From assembly GCA_963989385.1 (NCBI GenBank), contig OZ022501.1, positions 88,830,979 through 88,894,978 on the forward strand: a stretch of DNA of 64,000 bases, given 5' to 3'. This DNA comes from Ctena decussata. Taxonomy: Eukaryota > Mollusca > Bivalvia > Lucinida > Lucinidae. This document shows, one piece after another, positions 26,919 through 41,900 of this stretch. Within the stretch, counting starts at the first letter, position 1. Each line of letters begins with the position of its first letter. The position numbers and the translations under genes are program-made. A model generated the notes under the pieces. That model saw only the letters and a program-made list of their open reading frames with translations, searched no databases and was not told where the DNA came from.

Positions 26919-29900
26919 TTAATTCGTTCAATCTTATCCCATTAATGGCCTCAGCAGTGTATTAATTAAGGTATTAAGGTATTCCCAAGTGAATTAAAAA
27001 TTTTGTGGCATAAACATAACAAAATACTAAAACAAAATTGATTGATTTATTGCTTAACGTCCACGGTAAACAACTATGGTCATGTCGGGACGGTCAGTTA
27101 AACTAACCACACTATTCCTGGGCAGGCTTAGACCTCCTAAGCGGTTAACCAATACTAAGTGCACATACTTCGCCAGTAACTGACAACTGCCCTTCTTGAA
27201 TCAGCAGAAGGAGAAACGAAAGTATGTGGCCAGACCGGGTTTCGAACCTAGGACCTCTGACTTATGAGTCAGGTGCCCTACCGATTGCGCTAAGAGGCCC
27301 GGCTAAAAAAATAGTAATCTAAAAAATGAGTAAGATTGAAAATTTAAAGAGTAACTACACTTCAGGAACTGACTGAATTAGATCCCAAACCCTATCCCCA
27401 ACATCAAAGGGAAAGTTGTTGCCATGGCAATGTCAATCGTTATGATTAACGTATATTAACGTGTTATACGTTAATATATCAAAACATATCTGTGACTATC
27501 ACATGTAAACATCAAATAACAGTTTAAACAAGTCAAATAAAGAATAAAATGCAGAAATACTGCGAAATACGTTAAAAATGTTTTAGAAATGTGAAAGTTT
27601 TGAGGTTGTTACCATAGCAACGGCAACCATAACGCGCTTTAGATATTATGTAAATTATATATTCTTTAAATACTTCCAATAATAGATATTACAAATCAAA
27701 TCAAGAAAATCCAGCATGAAATACTGCAAAAAAAAGTTAATTAAATGCTTTAAAAATGTGTTATTAGAAGTTGTTGCCATGGCAACAACAAATATACATG
27801 TACCACGCTTATATTATTACTTTTTTTCGGTAATTATTACAGTCATACATCCTATAATAATTGAAACATTTATCTTTTATATGCTTCAAAAGTTTTTATA
27901 TTTGATTTACATTGGTGTTACTTTGACTATTTCTGTGTGTATTTTAGTTGTAAAAGTCTGAGTTATTGCCCTTTAGTACTCAGTAGTCTGACGTCATCAT
28001 TGTCAAATATGCACGAGCATAAACACTAATAAATATTGTCTTAGTTTAACTTCATAAATACTCGATGCGTAGCCCAGAGGAAAAAAAACGCAAATAAATT
28101 CTTCCCCACTCCCTTTTTTTACCCAAATTTCCTGCTTGCTACCACACATTACAAATGACAGATTTTCTCAAAAATGAGCATCAGTACCGGAATAAAAATT
28201 TTACTTCTTTTCATTAGAGTTACCTAACTAATTTTTTATGACAACAAAATTCATTTCTGACATGGGGCCAAAATCGGCCCTTATTGCACCGCGTCCTTTA
28301 GGTAAATTATACAAATAATAACAGCATTCAAAAAAGCCATCCTGGGAAGGATTGTTGATTATGTTATAGAGATTTTCTCAAAACGCCAGGGTTTACGCAA
28401 TTCCAGGCTTAAAAAATAATAGAGTCTACAAATTAAGAAACAGGAGCAGGAGATGATTGTATAAGTTTTGATGCTTGTTATCAAATCCTGTTCACCATTT
28501 TGTACTCTGTAAATGTTATGCATGTAATTTACGTGAAATAAATATTGTTTAAACCAAATTAAGAAACATAAGTCAGTATTACAAATAACATCAGCTAGGA
28601 GAAACCATATGCCAGGTTTGATGATAATGTAAAGTTGTGAAAGCCTCAGAAGAAACTTTATGATTGCCAGGTTTGATGATTATCGAAAGCCTCAAAAGAA
28701 ATACAGCCGTGACATGACAAAACCAACAAAGTGGCATGAGCGCGAAGTGAGGCCTAGCTCAGCCTGGGCATCCAGCCAGTCTGATCAAAGTCTTCACTGT
28801 CCGCATGGAGCTAGCTCAGACTTTGGCTATCCTTTAAGCGCAAAGCGAAGACTCCGATCAGTCTCGGCGGATGCCCAGGCTGATCCGAGTCTGTGCCTGG
28901 CGCACATACCACTTTGTTAGTTTTCTTGTGTCGCGGCTCATATATCAATTCGTCGTGTATGTAATTGACAAAATCCCTTCACTGCAACCCGAGTACTGGG
29001 ACAAGATTTATAGATGATGAGGTTCCCTGAGAGTAATTCTGACATAGTCTTTTCTAATTTCTCCATAAAATGAGCTGCGACACGACAAAATCAACAAAGT
29101 GGCATGTGGGCCCATCGAAGACTCAGATCAGCCTGGGCATCAGCCCAGTCTGATCAGAGTCGTCGCTGTCCGCATGGAGCTAGTTTAGAGCCTTAGCTAT
29201 CCTTTAAGTGCAGTGCAAAGAATCTGATCAAACTGGATGGATCCCCAGACTGATCTGAGTCTTCGCTGGGCGCACATGCCACTTTGTTGGTTTTGTCTTG
29301 TCGCGGCTCAAATATCTTAATAACAACGCCTCACCGAGGCAGATCTAATAAGTGGCCACAACCAGTATTTTCAAACTTATAACCTGCCCCTCCTCCATCT
29401 CGCCCTCTTTATCTGGAACTCAGACACCTGGCCCCAAGGTATTAAAACTTTTTCCATGCTTAACTCGGCTGAACATGAAATTTTACCTGCTATATAAATA
29501 GCAAATTACTGATAAGTACAGTTGTTTTCATGTTTAGTATAGCCGAGTATGAAACTTCTCTGCTTATGGATATGAAAATGCGAACATATGTTGGCATTTT
29601 CATATTCATCAGCACAGAAAATTCCATGCTCAGCTGAGGAGCACGAAAACAGTTTTATAACTTTGGGGCCAGCTTAACTTACCACATGAAAGCCCAGCTC
29701 ATCCACACGGACAGAGAAACGTTCAGATATGTCAGCGGCGAACAATGTTCCATACTCCATATCGATAATGAGACCCCGGCTGTTATAATGCGTATTTATG
29801 AAAGACTGCGTCGACCAAATTTCTCCAATTTCTGGGCGAAATATGCCTCTGAATGCATTCTGCAAAATAAAAATATAGCAAAATTAACAAAAAGAAAAAA

Positions 29901-32900
29901 AAAGAAATCATTTTCAATCCCTTTTATGATAAATGCTCATGAAAGCTACTTTCCTGTCGTGGATACATGTTGTCAACAAAACTTCTGTTTGAAACACCAG
30001 ATCGTTAGTTTGATAACTCAGGGTCATTGTTTTGGACGTCCGCGAGGCGTAAAAAATGGCTGTACACCCATTGTACGTGGCAAACAGTAATCTCTGTTAG
30101 CTAGTAAATACGTCTCGCTATTTCAAAATTACCATAGCATTAACTCGGAGAGGAAACATATGTTTAATGACTCATAATGCAGATTCTTCGACTACTGTAA
30201 ACTGGCTTTTTTTAAGGAGCAGCTCCGTTTGCCTGTTTGTTAATTGTCTTATTAGTTTCTTTTTTTCCAGCTGTTCGATCTGAGTTTGTCATTGGGTGAC
30301 AGAAGCCATCTTTATCATTGTAACAACAGGTTCGCATCCCTGGGGATTCGAATTCCAACAGCAATGTAGGGGCCTATAATATAATACGGAGTATACAGTC
30401 AGTACGAGTATAAACTGATCAATGACTCGTGCCTCATGGATTTGTTTTAAAGAAAGGACTGGCACGAACGATACGACTTTTTTGTGGGATCTGTTCTAAT
30501 ACTAGATTATGTGTTACCGTCATGATTTGCTTGTCAATAGCAGTAGCGGGTCGAGATGGTTTTATAAGTCGTCCGTCTTTCTTGCAGCATCTGCAGAAAA
30601 CATGATGTACAGTTTTTAGCATAAATCTAGCAGTGTATGCATAAATAAGCATTCAACAATTGGATGTATTGAATTAATCAAAGAAAGACTCCGATCACTC
30701 TGCACGATCAAGCAGGTTCATCTGGTACTTTACTGCTCATACCTTTGACAGGAGCCTGTCCTACGACGCAATCTAACTTCTCTGGGCTTGAAGGCCTTAA
30801 AATTTATTTTGGTTCTCTCTAAGTATCGTTATTATGAACTTTATCAGTATGCTAAAATTGCATAATTCCACCAGTGCAGATGAATATACCCAGGCACGAA
30901 AACAAAAATAAACGATATCAATATTGTTCCTTTGTTCCAGTTTGGAAAATGTACTCAACGGTGCATCAGCGCTCTCTTAAGTCCCATTATATATGAACTT
31001 CATATTTAACTTTACAAAATATATAAAATGATTCTGCCAGGCAAATTATATTTCTGCAACGTTGTTTCAATGCTACCAATGTTGTTTCATTGTTGCAGTT
31101 TGGTAAAAATATACTCAAACGCTTACTATATGAGCCACGACACGAGAAAACCAACAAAGTAGTTGTGCGCCCAGCGCAGACTCAGACCAGCCTGGACATC
31201 CGCCCTGTCTGATCAAAGTCTTCGCTGTCCGCGCGGAGGTAGCTTAGACCCGAAGCTACCCTTTAAGCGTTTAGCGAAAAGTCTGAGCGGATTAGGCGGA
31301 TGTCCAGGCTGATCTGAGTCTGCGCTGGACGCACAACCACTTTGATGATTTTCTCGCGTCGCGGCTCATATGTTCTGTCAAAGTTCCATCATACAGGTAC
31401 TTATAAGGTCAACTGCTTCTATAAAGAAAATTGTATTTCTGCAACGCTGTCATTAAATTTTTACCACAGTATACAATGTAACATGTATGGTCGATGTACC
31501 TGTTTTCGGGGTGCTCCAGAATTCGGGGTATTCTAATAGATTACACCCCTCCTTTTGCCGAGGACGTCTACAGACGATTACTTTTGCTAATAAAAAGTTC
31601 AATCAGTATGGTTTATCATACACTAATTGACGCGCGAGAGCACGTTAGTTTTGACGTCATCCATGACGTCTTCGTTGGTGACCGTGGAAGCGGCCATATT
31701 GGAAACACTGCAAAGTTTATGGAAAGTACCGACGAACATGACACGGCGATTAATTAAATTATGAACTTTTTTTCTGATAACTCAACAACCGTTTCTATAT
31801 GCTAAAGAACTGCAGGTCTCCCGTAGGCAGTTGCTGTCAGAAGCATCTGCAGCTTAGGGACCGACCATTTGATATTCTGGGGGGGGCCCTGGTATTCTTG
31901 ATGGAGACACAACATTTTATTTCACTGGCCTCTGGAAAAAATTTCTTTTTTTTTCACCTTGTGGGAGCTAATTTATTTTTTTTACAAACTAACTCAAACA
32001 GGTTATTTTTTTTTTGTTTTAATTTTATAGCTGAACTATCAGATCCTTGTTTACCTGACCTTAATATCCTTTTATTTTACCCACATCAGTATTTTTTTCA
32101 CCTTTTTTTCTCACAAAAAGAACATGGTGCTGTCTTTAACCAGGCCAAGGGCATGGCTTAGCTTGCTTTTGCAAACCAGTGCCTGGAGCATGTTACTCTT
32201 TTCATCTAAGGTACAGATACAAACATCCCTGTATGAGTTTGGCAAAAAATTAGGCCTTAAATTAGGGATATTTTGGCCAAAATTTAGGGCTATTTTGGCA
32301 AAGTTTTAGGGCTAACATTAGGAATTTAATATTTTTGTTTCTATCCCAATATATGCCCAAACATGCTTTATTCGTACTTTAGAAAATTTGATAAATAGTT
32401 ACTGATAGAGTCACATTATGCATGAATAGCAATTAATGAAATGGCTGAATCTTATGTGCCAAGAAGTTAAGAAAGGGGGGTCTGGGGGGCAACGCCCCCC
32501 AGAAGCTAAAGCAATTTCCCAATTTCAATGGCAATTTTAAGACTGGAAACAATAGAGAAAAACTAGGAATGATGATAAAAATAAGGGTTTTTATATTAGG
32601 ACTTTTGCCTTTTAGAGTGTTTATTTTGCCATAATGATTTTGTCTCCCATAAGCTAGTGACTCTTTTGCAATTTAGTTTTAGTGGAAACATTTACTTAGT
32701 AATGTGGCAGATCAATAATACATGTATGTGAATGTTGTATAGGATGTTTTTGTAAATGTATGCACATGCGTGCCCGCTGGTGTAATTGTAGATAATTTTA
32801 AAATATTACTATAAATATGGGGATCTGGGGGGCGCAGCCCCCCCAGAAGCCAGAGACATTATAAAAACTCAATTCCAATGGAATTATCTGCAGACAATAT

Positions 32901-35900
32901 TTTTTTTTTTTAATTTTGGGTGGAGACAGGTTATTTTTTTCTCTTACTTTTGAGGCCAGATTATTTTTTTGAACCCCCTTATGAGCCAGGTTATTTTTTT
33001 CTTGCATATCCAAAGACAGGAAATTTTTTTGATAAATATACCAGGCCCCCCCCCCAGAATATCAAATGGTCGGTCCCTTATGTATTTTGAAGGCGAGTTC
33101 TTTAACGAACCCCGAAAACTGGGGCAGTTTCGGAGAGCAGATTCATTTGAGCATCTGCTTCGATTTGATCAACTTTGTAAACATGGAGACATGCGGGCAT
33201 GAAATGTAAGTTACATATTACTTAACACATATTTTTAAATGCACACAGACTATCAGTTTATGATCTTTGTTTATCACACAGTTTTTATGTTGCGAATAAA
33301 CGTTAATACCCCGAAAACTGGTGCAACCATCATATTATGCACTAGGCGTTCTATCTGCGCCCTTAGTTTAAAAGAAAAAATATAAAAAAATAGAATATAA
33401 ATAAATAAATAAATGAATAGGAAAAAAGAAAAAGAAATTCACATAAAAGCTTTCAAAATACTTGAAATATTTGATTTTGATAAAAAAAAGTAACCAATTC
33501 TTACAATGAAAACCATGATACGAGGGTCATCCAATAAGTCCTGCAAATAACAGATTTAGGCAAACGATAACCAAAAGCGAATCCGGCGGTCTTTATTCCT
33601 CTAATACATCTTCCCTTCTTTTAAGTTAACTCTTTCGAGGACTGTCATTATCTTGCAAATCCCGTTGCTAGGCAACAGAAGAATACTAACATTAGGGAGG
33701 CGGCGGTGGTTTCTAGTCGTCAGTCTAAGGTATCTTACCTTGGTGCATCTTACCTTGGTGCAAAAGACTTGTAAAATTTGAATTTTAACGAAAAATAATG
33801 CTGATGTTAATATACGGTACCAAAGTAAAGTCGTCAGTCAAGATATCTTTTCTGTTCCAATTAAAATCACTATGTCATTCGGGGAATATATCATATAAAA
33901 TGAGTATTTCAAAAAGATGCGTTCATGATAATGGCAGTATTTCCTAAAGTGGCATGTATCTGTTATCAAAAAGTACTCGTGAGATGTTGACATAGAAGAA
34001 AATAAAGAGATACTAAAATGTGCCTTGTTTAGTATCAGCTGCAGCCTTCGGAAACCAGAGGGAAACGTCCAATGCCAGAAATTTGCTGAAATTCTGTAAT
34101 ATTCCTTTGTTGCCTAGCAACCACATTTTTTATTTGGTAACGTGAAAAGATAACTGTCTCTTATTTGAGTTCCTATATATAAAACAATAATCTTAAAACA
34201 GAAATCCTATAATTCGAAAGAATCATAATCGATTCTGCAGGAATTTTCTTCCCCTCACCTCTTGTAGAAGACGTCGTTTTATGTAAATTTACCGCAGGTA
34301 TCGCCTACACCTTTGCATGCAAACCCGTCTTTTTTCCTAGGAAGGTTAATCACATGTATGATATTTAGCATATATGTGTATGTAATGCATGACCTTTTAC
34401 TACCCTAGCTCTAATAATGAACAAGTTATGACGGCGTTTGCAAGACTTCTTGGATGACCCTCGTAGTGATATTAGATTATATTATAATAAGCTACTCATA
34501 TACTTCTGCAATAAAACCCATAACGGGCATCAGTTTACTCTCATGCATTGGCATATGTGGGTACTGAGTATCTTTAACCCATTAATGCCTAGCGCTCCAT
34601 AAATGGGATATAGGCAAACAGTGCAGACCCAGATCAGACGCCGCAAACGCGGCGTCTGATCAGGGTCTACACTTTTTGCATACAACAAATGGGTATTTTT
34701 TCTCTAAATAAAAGAAAAAAATCGAAAATAAACTAAACCTGACATCCCTTAAATGACAAAGGAACTAGTCCAATATATACAGATAGAAGAGTCCACTAGG
34801 CATTAATGGGTTAAGATGCTCAGAAACCTTTGAAGAAAGATGAAATATTATGTCATAATTACTATAATGGCCTAACACCGATTTTCGGAAGGTGATTGAA
34901 ACCTTTGGTGCAACGGTAGTTACAACAATATATACGAGTTAACTATTTCACGGAAAACGTTGTGGCAAAGTTACTGGAAACAAATCAGAACGTTGTAGCA
35001 CCGATGTAGCAATATTAACTGTGGATATGTCGGAATTCGTCACTACCAAGAGATACAGCTGACTCAAAGGTCGTTCCGTTGAAGGACTAAAGGTGAATTC
35101 GTACACTTTTAGGAGAAGCTAATCTTCTGTTTTCGTTTTAGCCTTTCTTTCGTCTCAGTAAAGAATCTCTTAAGGGAAAGAATTTGCTTCCTTAGTGGTT
35201 ATATCGCCGAGAGAAGCAAATAGGCAGTCACAAAAATAGTCCCTTTTTGTTAAAATGGCAGAATTATAATAGAAAAAATTATTATTATATGAAGGACTGG
35301 TGTATCGATACAAATTTAAGAAAACATCAAAAGTAAAAAGTATGCAAAGACCAGGAACTGAAACAATCAAAATCCAAATCCAGCCCTCAAACCACAGTTG
35401 GAAACAACTAAGATTACAAATAATCAAGATACAGAGAACATATGGCCAACCGAGTGAGCAGCTTGTTCCCGAAAGGTGGCCACTCAGCAACCCAAACCGA
35501 ACCAAAAATAATAAGAACATACATAAGGTAAAACATCACAAAAACTCTGACACCAAAAACAGGCAACAGAGAACCACAACAGAACTACCGCCTTGGAACG
35601 GTCAGTAATGAATTACTGGGGGGCTTAAATCGATTTTACAGGCCCAACCTCACCCTCAGTTTCTGAAGTGGTACAAAACATTTAGTTGGTTGTTCGGTTC
35701 GCATGATAACCCTCTAACTCGTCAATGAATCATCACGGTAAACACATAAATCAAATTTCAACACCACGAAGAAGCAAAGACGAGGACTCAACAGATACAA
35801 CGGGCCGTCTGACAGGTGGAGATCCCTGGCCTGCCAAACAACCCCACTGGAAATCTGAAGCAAAAGAAGGTCACCAATTCAGCCCCGGTGGACCAAGCAA

Positions 35901-38900
35901 CAGGCAAAAAAGGCTCCGGTCCAAACCTACTAAAATATATAGCTTTAACCTCTACGATTATTGCCTGTTGACGCGTGATCTTAGTCCATTGTTTAGAGAT
36001 TATACAGCAAGTGTGCAGCTTTTTGTTTGTTTAGCAAATTAACAACTTCATTATGTCCCATTTAGAGACTGAAATATACAACTAACCTCATGAGTAGTTC
36101 AATGTTGGTTCCATTGATCATGTCGCTTGGACCTACTGGACCCGCTGTTAGAGAAGCCACGACTGCTTCTAATTCCGGGTAAGGCTCTACCTTGTCTGAA
36201 ATATTTACAGTTCAAATATTTGTTATTGAAAAGTGACCATTGAATGTATAAGCATCTTTCAAAAGCGGAAAAGAAAAAACAACCCAGACTTACGTTTAAT
36301 TTCAATGCCGTATGTCGAAAAGTCTGTCTGTCTGTCTGTCTGTCTGTCTGTGGCAATATATATATTGCAAATATACGTGCAAATTCTAAAACGAAACAGA
36401 CTTTTTATGTCAGAGAGATAATATTGTATTTTGACATCTTTTGTTTGGAACAATATACAAGTATAGCTTGATGGTAGTATTTTGCAATAGAGCTGATGCC
36501 AGACTATTGCTCACATACACCTATGTTTAGGCCGGGTTATTATCTAGAATTGCGCTGGTATGTGTAAATGAGCCTCGACATGACAAAACCAACAAAGTGG
36601 CATGTGTGTCCAGCAAAGACTCGAATCAGCCTTGGCATCCGTCCAGTCTGATCAGAATCTTCGTTGTCCGCAAGGAGCTAGCGTAGACCCTTAGCTAGCC
36701 TTAAAGCAAAAACAACAATCAAAGACTCTGAATGGACTAGGCTGAACATGCCACTTGTTGGTTTTGTCGCGTCGCGGCTCAGTTATGCAGTCTACTTACG
36801 GTAAGGGTTTCCTGGTTGAACAGAGGTTGTCCAGAATGTATCTTTATATGGCTGTATCCCCATGGCTCTGGCAAATATAGAAGATACGCCCACTTTCCAC
36901 TGATGGTCTCTTGCGAGGTAGTCGTCACTAACACGCGCCTGAAACAGGAATACTTCTTAAAGAGTTTTTATCTGTATGAGACCGGGGAATATTTTGGTAC
37001 AATAGTCGTTTATCTGGACTACTGCACACCAGGATTCAGGCACCCAGTTTACAAATATATGTATCTTTAAAAGACATGTCTTTAATTGAAAGTACTAGGA
37101 TGCCGATAACTTTATTCCACAATATATACAGATTCACGTGTCTAATGAAACATTGTTCCTTCACAAATTACAGCACTGATGACAACACCAGCTGGATTAG
37201 GCTCTGCACTATTTGCTATCATAAACATCGCATTTCAGAAGGAAAATGAACGGAAGAATGTACATGTATTGTTAAAACTAGCATGTAAAGGGTTAAGTAA
37301 AGGGCTGATTGGTTAGGGTCATTACAGTTCAGCGCAGCAATAAACATATGAAAGTTAGGCCAAAACAATCTGCTGAAGTACTGAAATGAGACGACGTACG
37401 CGTGCATTTGTCTAGTTTGCTTCTATATTGCACACTGACAAAAATACTTTTAAGAAATAACGAAATACCCTTCCTTCTTAAGAGCTCATATACTTATTTT
37501 ACAAATACTGCTTTAATTTCTTGTTTTCCAGGGAAAATAGAGGGGCTAACATACATTAAAATTCCCTTTTCGAAAGTATCTATTTCTCGTCATTTACCTG
37601 TGTGACAACTGGCAGTTCCAGAGTCTGTAGGGCGTGTCTAGGATAGGACATACAATACTGGATTGTCTGGTTATTCTTTGCCGCTCCTGTAGCCATCTGT
37701 GTCAACCAGTCACGACCCAGAGTTAAGTTTGTTTCTAGAGCCGAAACGTCACGGCCCTGAACATACAGCCAATCCTGAAAATATAACTGCTTTAAACAGG
37801 GGAACTACCCTGATATAAAGTCTCACATGGTTTTTCTTTGAAATGCATATCATTGTCAGGTATATCTAATAGGACACAAAGGATGCTAAATGCACATGCG
37901 ACTATTCAATACTCCAACTACATGTAGTAAGAGAGTACAGTGTTTGCACAAATGATGCAGGCATCATGAGAACTTCAATATGCGTCTAGTATGATTTGAA
38001 ACAGAAAAGACGACTCTATTTGTACCATTAAGGTAGGGCTAGTATGAGCCGCCTCATCTGGATCTACGCTGTTTCCAAATTTAGCTATTTTCTTTGCTGG
38101 CGCACACAGAATTAAGGCGATTCTAGAAGACACATTTCCGCTTCACTTTCTGTTTGGTGCATGTTTGCTTTGTTGTTTATCTGCATTTTAAGACCTATTC
38201 AAACTTCGTTTTTCTCTTTTGGGCATGTTTTATGTTATTGCTTGTTTCATATTCATACCGCTTCAGCTACATGTACAAGTTCTCGTGCTTTTGTATTATA
38301 TCTATTTTGCTCTTTGCATACATATCTTGACCTGATATATTTTGCTATTGTTCTACAGGTTATATGAAAACCGAGTCTATAGATACCTGTTCATACAGAA
38401 ATAATCCCCAGTTTCTGGCTTGAGCGAGTAAATAGTTCCAAAACATCTGAAAATAATATGTAATCGATTTTATCAACTGTTTAAATGTAAGTTAATATTA
38501 AATTGATATATACAGTCAACACTGCTTATGTGGTCACCTCTATTAAGGGATCACCTGCCTTGAACAAAAATACAGTGCAAATGAACCTGCATTAAGGGTT
38601 CACCTGTCTTAAGCAGCCAATTTTTATCCTTCCCTTGGGTGACCCCTTAAGACAGGTTTGACTGTACATACGATTTAACTGCTGCAAACACTATATTTTT
38701 TTCACTCGCAGCTGAATAAGGTTCTTATTATATGAAGATTGTTTACCTATAATTATTCCTCTCGACTTGCGTTCTTTATCAATTGTGTAGGGAGAGAAAT
38801 GTTTGAAAAAGGCTTATCATCTACTATTTTTTCATTCTCTTTAATTGTTAAAAACGCCGCCGAGACAATGTTTTTATGTTCACTCGAATGATTGTCTGAA

Positions 38901-41900
38901 CTGTATCTTGTTTCCTTGTCAAAATTCTAATCTAGTCTATCGCAAAAAGTGTCATCACCAGGTTGGGTTAAAACTAAGCGAACGTATACGATAAACGAGA
39001 CGTACTTCAAAAACTTAATGGAACACAATTTACATTAAATTCCAAACAAATTGTTCTGTCAGTCTCGGCGTTAACAGTTTTATATTTGTTAAAATGTCAA
39101 TGAAGGCAACTCTGTTTATTTTTTTTTGTCACTTTTTTTTGGCCTTCCTTCTCTTGGGGGGTTACTCTGAAAAGAAAGAATTTGCCTCTCTAGGCGCAAT
39201 TTTTTTCCTTTGAATTTAGTGATCCCAGTTTACATTGTAAAAGGGCCCCTTCGTCCATGGAAGTCCCAATTTGTTTCCCTTGGTACATATGTAGAAGTGA
39301 GAGAAAAAACATGGCTGTGTATCCATACACCTTAAATATATTCACTACCTGGTCATCAGGCACCGATCCTTTCTCACCCATAATAAATGTGAAGTTTCCT
39401 CCGTTCACTTTGGCATAAGGCGTTTGTTTGGACCTGAACAAGAAAGAAACTGAAAATCCAACCTGATAATTAACAGACAAAAGTAACGACCAGATATGCG
39501 AGATGATTCATTACACAAAGTTTTTAAATCAGTACGTATCAGTATTTCCACGTGAACAATATCTTCAATTCAGTGAACTCCCCCGCCGAAGTTGCATTGA
39601 TTTGTTTATGGTTTATTTTAAGTTGCGTAAAATCTCGTTCATCGTTCAAATGGAGAACACTATATCCCTCCGCCTTCGGCGGGAGATAACAAAAGTGTTA
39701 CCTCACTATATATTTAGTGCAACAGGCGCGCCTTTCTGTATAACTCTTTCAGAGTCGCTTATTGATTCTACGGGGCACCGTGAAATGCAGAAGAGTAAGA
39801 CTGCATTGAAGGTTGGAAGACAATATTAAAGAGTTCAGTTGGCTGGACTTTATCAGCACAAAAATGGCAGCCGAAAAAAGGGTTAAGTGAGAAGGGATTA
39901 ATGTAAAGTCATCTGTGGTGTTCCAAAAATCTTGCAAGGCATGATATTTAATAGAATAACCCCCCCCCCTAAAAAAAAATGGCAAAAGACTTAAAATCGG
40001 GACTTAGAAACAAATCCCGGCCTCCACCCACACGCCAACTGTAATGAAAACGCATTGAGATGTATGAATCTCAAAGTATATAGCTTAGTTTCCATTCTTC
40101 TCTAGGTTTTTTATCTTCTTTTTGTTCATCTGCAGTTCTCGCTACATAAATTGTCTGCTCCTTTCCAATGACTAGACTACTATGTTTTGGGGCCTATGTT
40201 GGCTGAGGTGACTCAGTTTTGTATGTTTTTTTTTTTGCTTGTGTGCGGTTGTCATAAACGTCAGGTATAAAGCCGTATCTACATGAATTATTATGACGAA
40301 TTAAATGACAAAGAGAGAGATAATTCTTCATGGCTTATGTTTAATGCCTAGAGTTTGTGTTTATTTATTATTGCGATGTTCGTATGGCAGCCAGATTAGA
40401 GCTTGGCTGTTCTGGAAAACGAACCTGGCAGTTGAAAACGGAACAGACGAGCCTCGGCAGTTCAATGCTTTTTTTCAAGTCATATGTGTACTTTTTTTAA
40501 CTACCCGAAAGGGTCCTTGATTTGGAAATAAAATCTATACTATTCTATTCTCTTCTATTCAATAGGTCAGGAGCCGGCCCGCTGATTTAGCGGTCGTTGG
40601 TTCGAGATCTGCCGGAGGCGTAATTCTTTCTAACCGAAAACGAGATACAATTGCATACAGACTTTAATTATCAGCCTCCCATTGTCCTGATATAGCTGAA
40701 GTGATCTTAAAAAGGGCGTAAAATTACAAGTCGCCCATCGATCTACCCATCTGCAAAGTGCCAGGGTCTTCGATGCATATCTGCACAATACATGTACATG
40801 GTCTTTCTACAAACCAAACAGGGAAGAGCGCAGGCATGATTTTGCACCGGAGTGTAAGTCTCGACTGACTTGGCTAAATAGCTATTTTTAACTGTTTTGT
40901 TTTGTTTTGTTTAAATTTTGCTGCAAGTTATCAATTGTCTCTACTTATGATATTACTATGTAACTTACCAATATCTGTTATGTGCTGCAATTGGCCATTG
41001 AGTTATCTCACTGACGTACCTAGAAATTTTTTTAAAAAACTACCGTAAAAATTCTAAGTATTCTGACAGAATACTAGAGCAAACAGTGCGGACCCAGATC
41101 AGACTGCCCATAAAGGGGCTATACACTGTTTGCCATTCTCTGTATATCTTCTGGACGTATTGCTGCATTGCGAAACCAAACTGTACCGCCTTAAAGACAA
41201 TTTCAGTAATTACACGTACAAAAGGTTTCCAAATTTTTGGCATGTTCATGAGTACTAAATAAATGTAGAATATTTTAATATGCGCATAAAATGTGATGCC
41301 TCCGATCTCGAAAAGCAGTCCCTGTCATTTATAAACTTGGTTTCGAGAGAGACAAGCATGTGAGCCGCGGCACGACGAAACCAACAAAGTGGTTGTGCGC
41401 CCAGCGCAGACTCAGATCAGCCTGGGCATCCGCCCAGTCTGATCAGAGTCTTCGCTGTCCGCATGGACGTAGCTTAGACCCTTAGCTACTCATCAAGCGC
41501 TCAGGGAAGAGTCTAATCCAACTGGGATGACCAGGCTGATCTGAGTCTACGCTGGGCGCATAACCACTTTGTTGGTTTTCTCGTGTCGCGGCTCATGTAC
41601 ACATAGCACTTGATTAAAATTACCGAAATGGGTGATTTTAGTTTTGATAATGAATTCCTGATTTGTGAATAAAAGACAATTTACAAACACTCCGTTAAGT
41701 CCATTATTATTAGTTATGACAGTACTGGTCAAAAATCTTACTTTATTCCATCAGGAAATACACTGCTCATTGGAGTCCAGGTCAGAACTGCCCCGCTTGC
41801 GTCTTTCGGGTACCACCAGGAATCAAGCTGCAGATATCTGTGAATTTATTAGAATGTCTTTATTGAAATCATTCATATCGTCAGCTGTCTATAAATACGC

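Noticed and set aside
27230..27303. Functional tRNA-Met gene
   Set aside because: Box A and box B are good, but the anticodon loop has six bases and the sequence continues into a SINE body.
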